Below are positions 63,515 to 64,000 of a DNA stretch of 64,000 nt, piece after piece. The position numbers were made by a program, and so were the translations under genes. The notes below the pieces were generated by a model. It was not told where the DNA came from and searched no databases. It saw only the letters and a list, made by a program, of their open reading frames with translations. Location: positions 3,658,001-3,722,000 of the forward strand of contig NZ_CP142422.1 in assembly GCF_035974275.1 (NCBI RefSeq), in the 5' to 3' direction. Origin of the DNA: Chryseobacterium sp. MYb264 (GTDB lineage: Bacteria; Bacteroidota; Bacteroidia; Flavobacteriales; Weeksellaceae). Numbering within the stretch: position 1 is the stretch's first letter; each line of letters begins with the position of its first letter.

Positions 63515-64000
63515 ATGAAAAAAATCTTAGTATCAACTGCATTGTTGGCGGGTGTTTTATCGTATGCGGGAGGCTTCAGGGTATCTTTGCAAGGGGTAAG
63601 ACAGTTGGCAATGGCACACACCAGTGCGCATGCTGAGGATGCAAGTATAGCATTCTTCAACCCGGCGGGTATGTCCTTTATTCCTTCGAAGCTTAGTATT
63701 GCAGTCGGAGGTTTTGCGGCAGGTAACAAAGTGACTTTCCAGAATACAAATACGCTACAGAGTACAGAAACGGATAACCCTATCGGGACTCCTATTTATG
63801 CTGCGATCGCGTACAGACCTGTGGAGAAATTATCAATCGGGTTCAGTTTTTCAACACCTTTTGGTAGTACCATTAAATATCCGTCTGATTGGGAAGGCAA
63901 GGAAATGGTGCAGAAGTTAGAGCTGAAAAGCTACTACTTCCAGCCTATGATTTCTTATAAATTTAATGAGTGGTTTGCTTTCGGTGCCAGCTATATCTAT
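63515..64000 (+). CDS. OmpP1/FadL family outer-membrane transporter (5' part)
   Basis: An ATG at 63515 opens a frame that runs without a stop to the end of the window (162 codons). The signal peptide is MKKILVSTALLAGVLSYAGG. The mature N-terminus has the FadL-type sequence GVRQLAMAHTSAHAEDASIAFFNPAGMSF, including the conserved NPAG motif, followed by beta strands (IGFSFSTPFGSTIKYPSDW). The family forms outer-membrane barrels for hydrophobic molecules. The gene is truncated by the window edge. Confidence 0.92.
   Translation, partial: MKKILVSTALLAGVLSYAGGFRVSLQGVRQLAMAHTSAHAEDASIAFFNPAGMSFIPSKLSIAVGGFAAGNKVTFQNTNTLQSTETDNPIGTPIYAAIAYRPVEKLSIGFSFSTPFGSTIKYPSDWEGKEMVQKLELKSYYFQPMISYKFNEWFAFGASYIY

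Overview
The window is AT-rich DNA from a member of the Bacteroidota, most likely Flavobacteriales/Weeksellaceae close to Chryseobacterium (inference from gene content; no rRNA gene is present). Evidence: GLPGLI, DUF4835, DUF3078 and DUF5687-type proteins, type IX secretion (T9SS) sorting tails, the gliding lipoprotein GldH, an S46 dipeptidyl-peptidase, an alternative complex III operon, and Bacteroidota-style promoters (TTG, 19-20 bp spacer, TAnnTTTG).

Layout. 1-6689 (+): the CoaBC tail, a DUF4835 protein, RecN, an ABC exporter pair and an S41 peptidase; a 322-bp MITE-like element lies between recN and the exporter. 6700-18550: an accessory polymorphic-toxin island with a small T9SS-tailed protein, a 2170-residue SpvB/RHS protein ending in a putative GIY-YIG-like nuclease domain, two paralogous candidate immunity genes, a second copy of the promoter/start block fused to an orphan PD-(D/E)XK toxin fragment, and an intact plus a decayed candidate immunity gene. 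18549-25138: a META lipoprotein, DPP7-type peptidase, YifB/ComM ATPase, REP-like repeats and a second, 980-bp copy of the MITE-like element carrying a 163-164 bp tandem array. 25139-30245: glutamate dehydrogenase, DprA, a rhomboid protease and a DUF3078 protein. 30246-36133 (-): a suf Fe-S assembly operon (sufA, four-helix-bundle gene, sufB, hydroxyisourate hydrolase, S8 peptidase-like gene, sufC, sufD). 36331-45609: two GLPGLI proteins, a zinc metallopeptidase, an LTA-synthase-like sulfatase, ribH, a TPR protein, apt and two envelope proteins. 45712-54121 (-): actABCDEF. 54307-64000: a SPOR protein, a multi-span membrane protein, a T9SS adhesin-like protein, SelO, a penicillin-binding protein, GldH, a RicT/PSP1 protein and the start of an OmpP1/FadL porin.

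Most of the window is ordinary chromosomal backbone. The points of interest are the rearranged toxin island, where a duplicated promoter/signal-peptide block now sits directly in front of a headless nuclease-toxin cassette, and a MITE-like family whose two copies both carry terminal inverted repeats and perfect 8-bp target-site duplications, one of them internally expanded by a tandem array.
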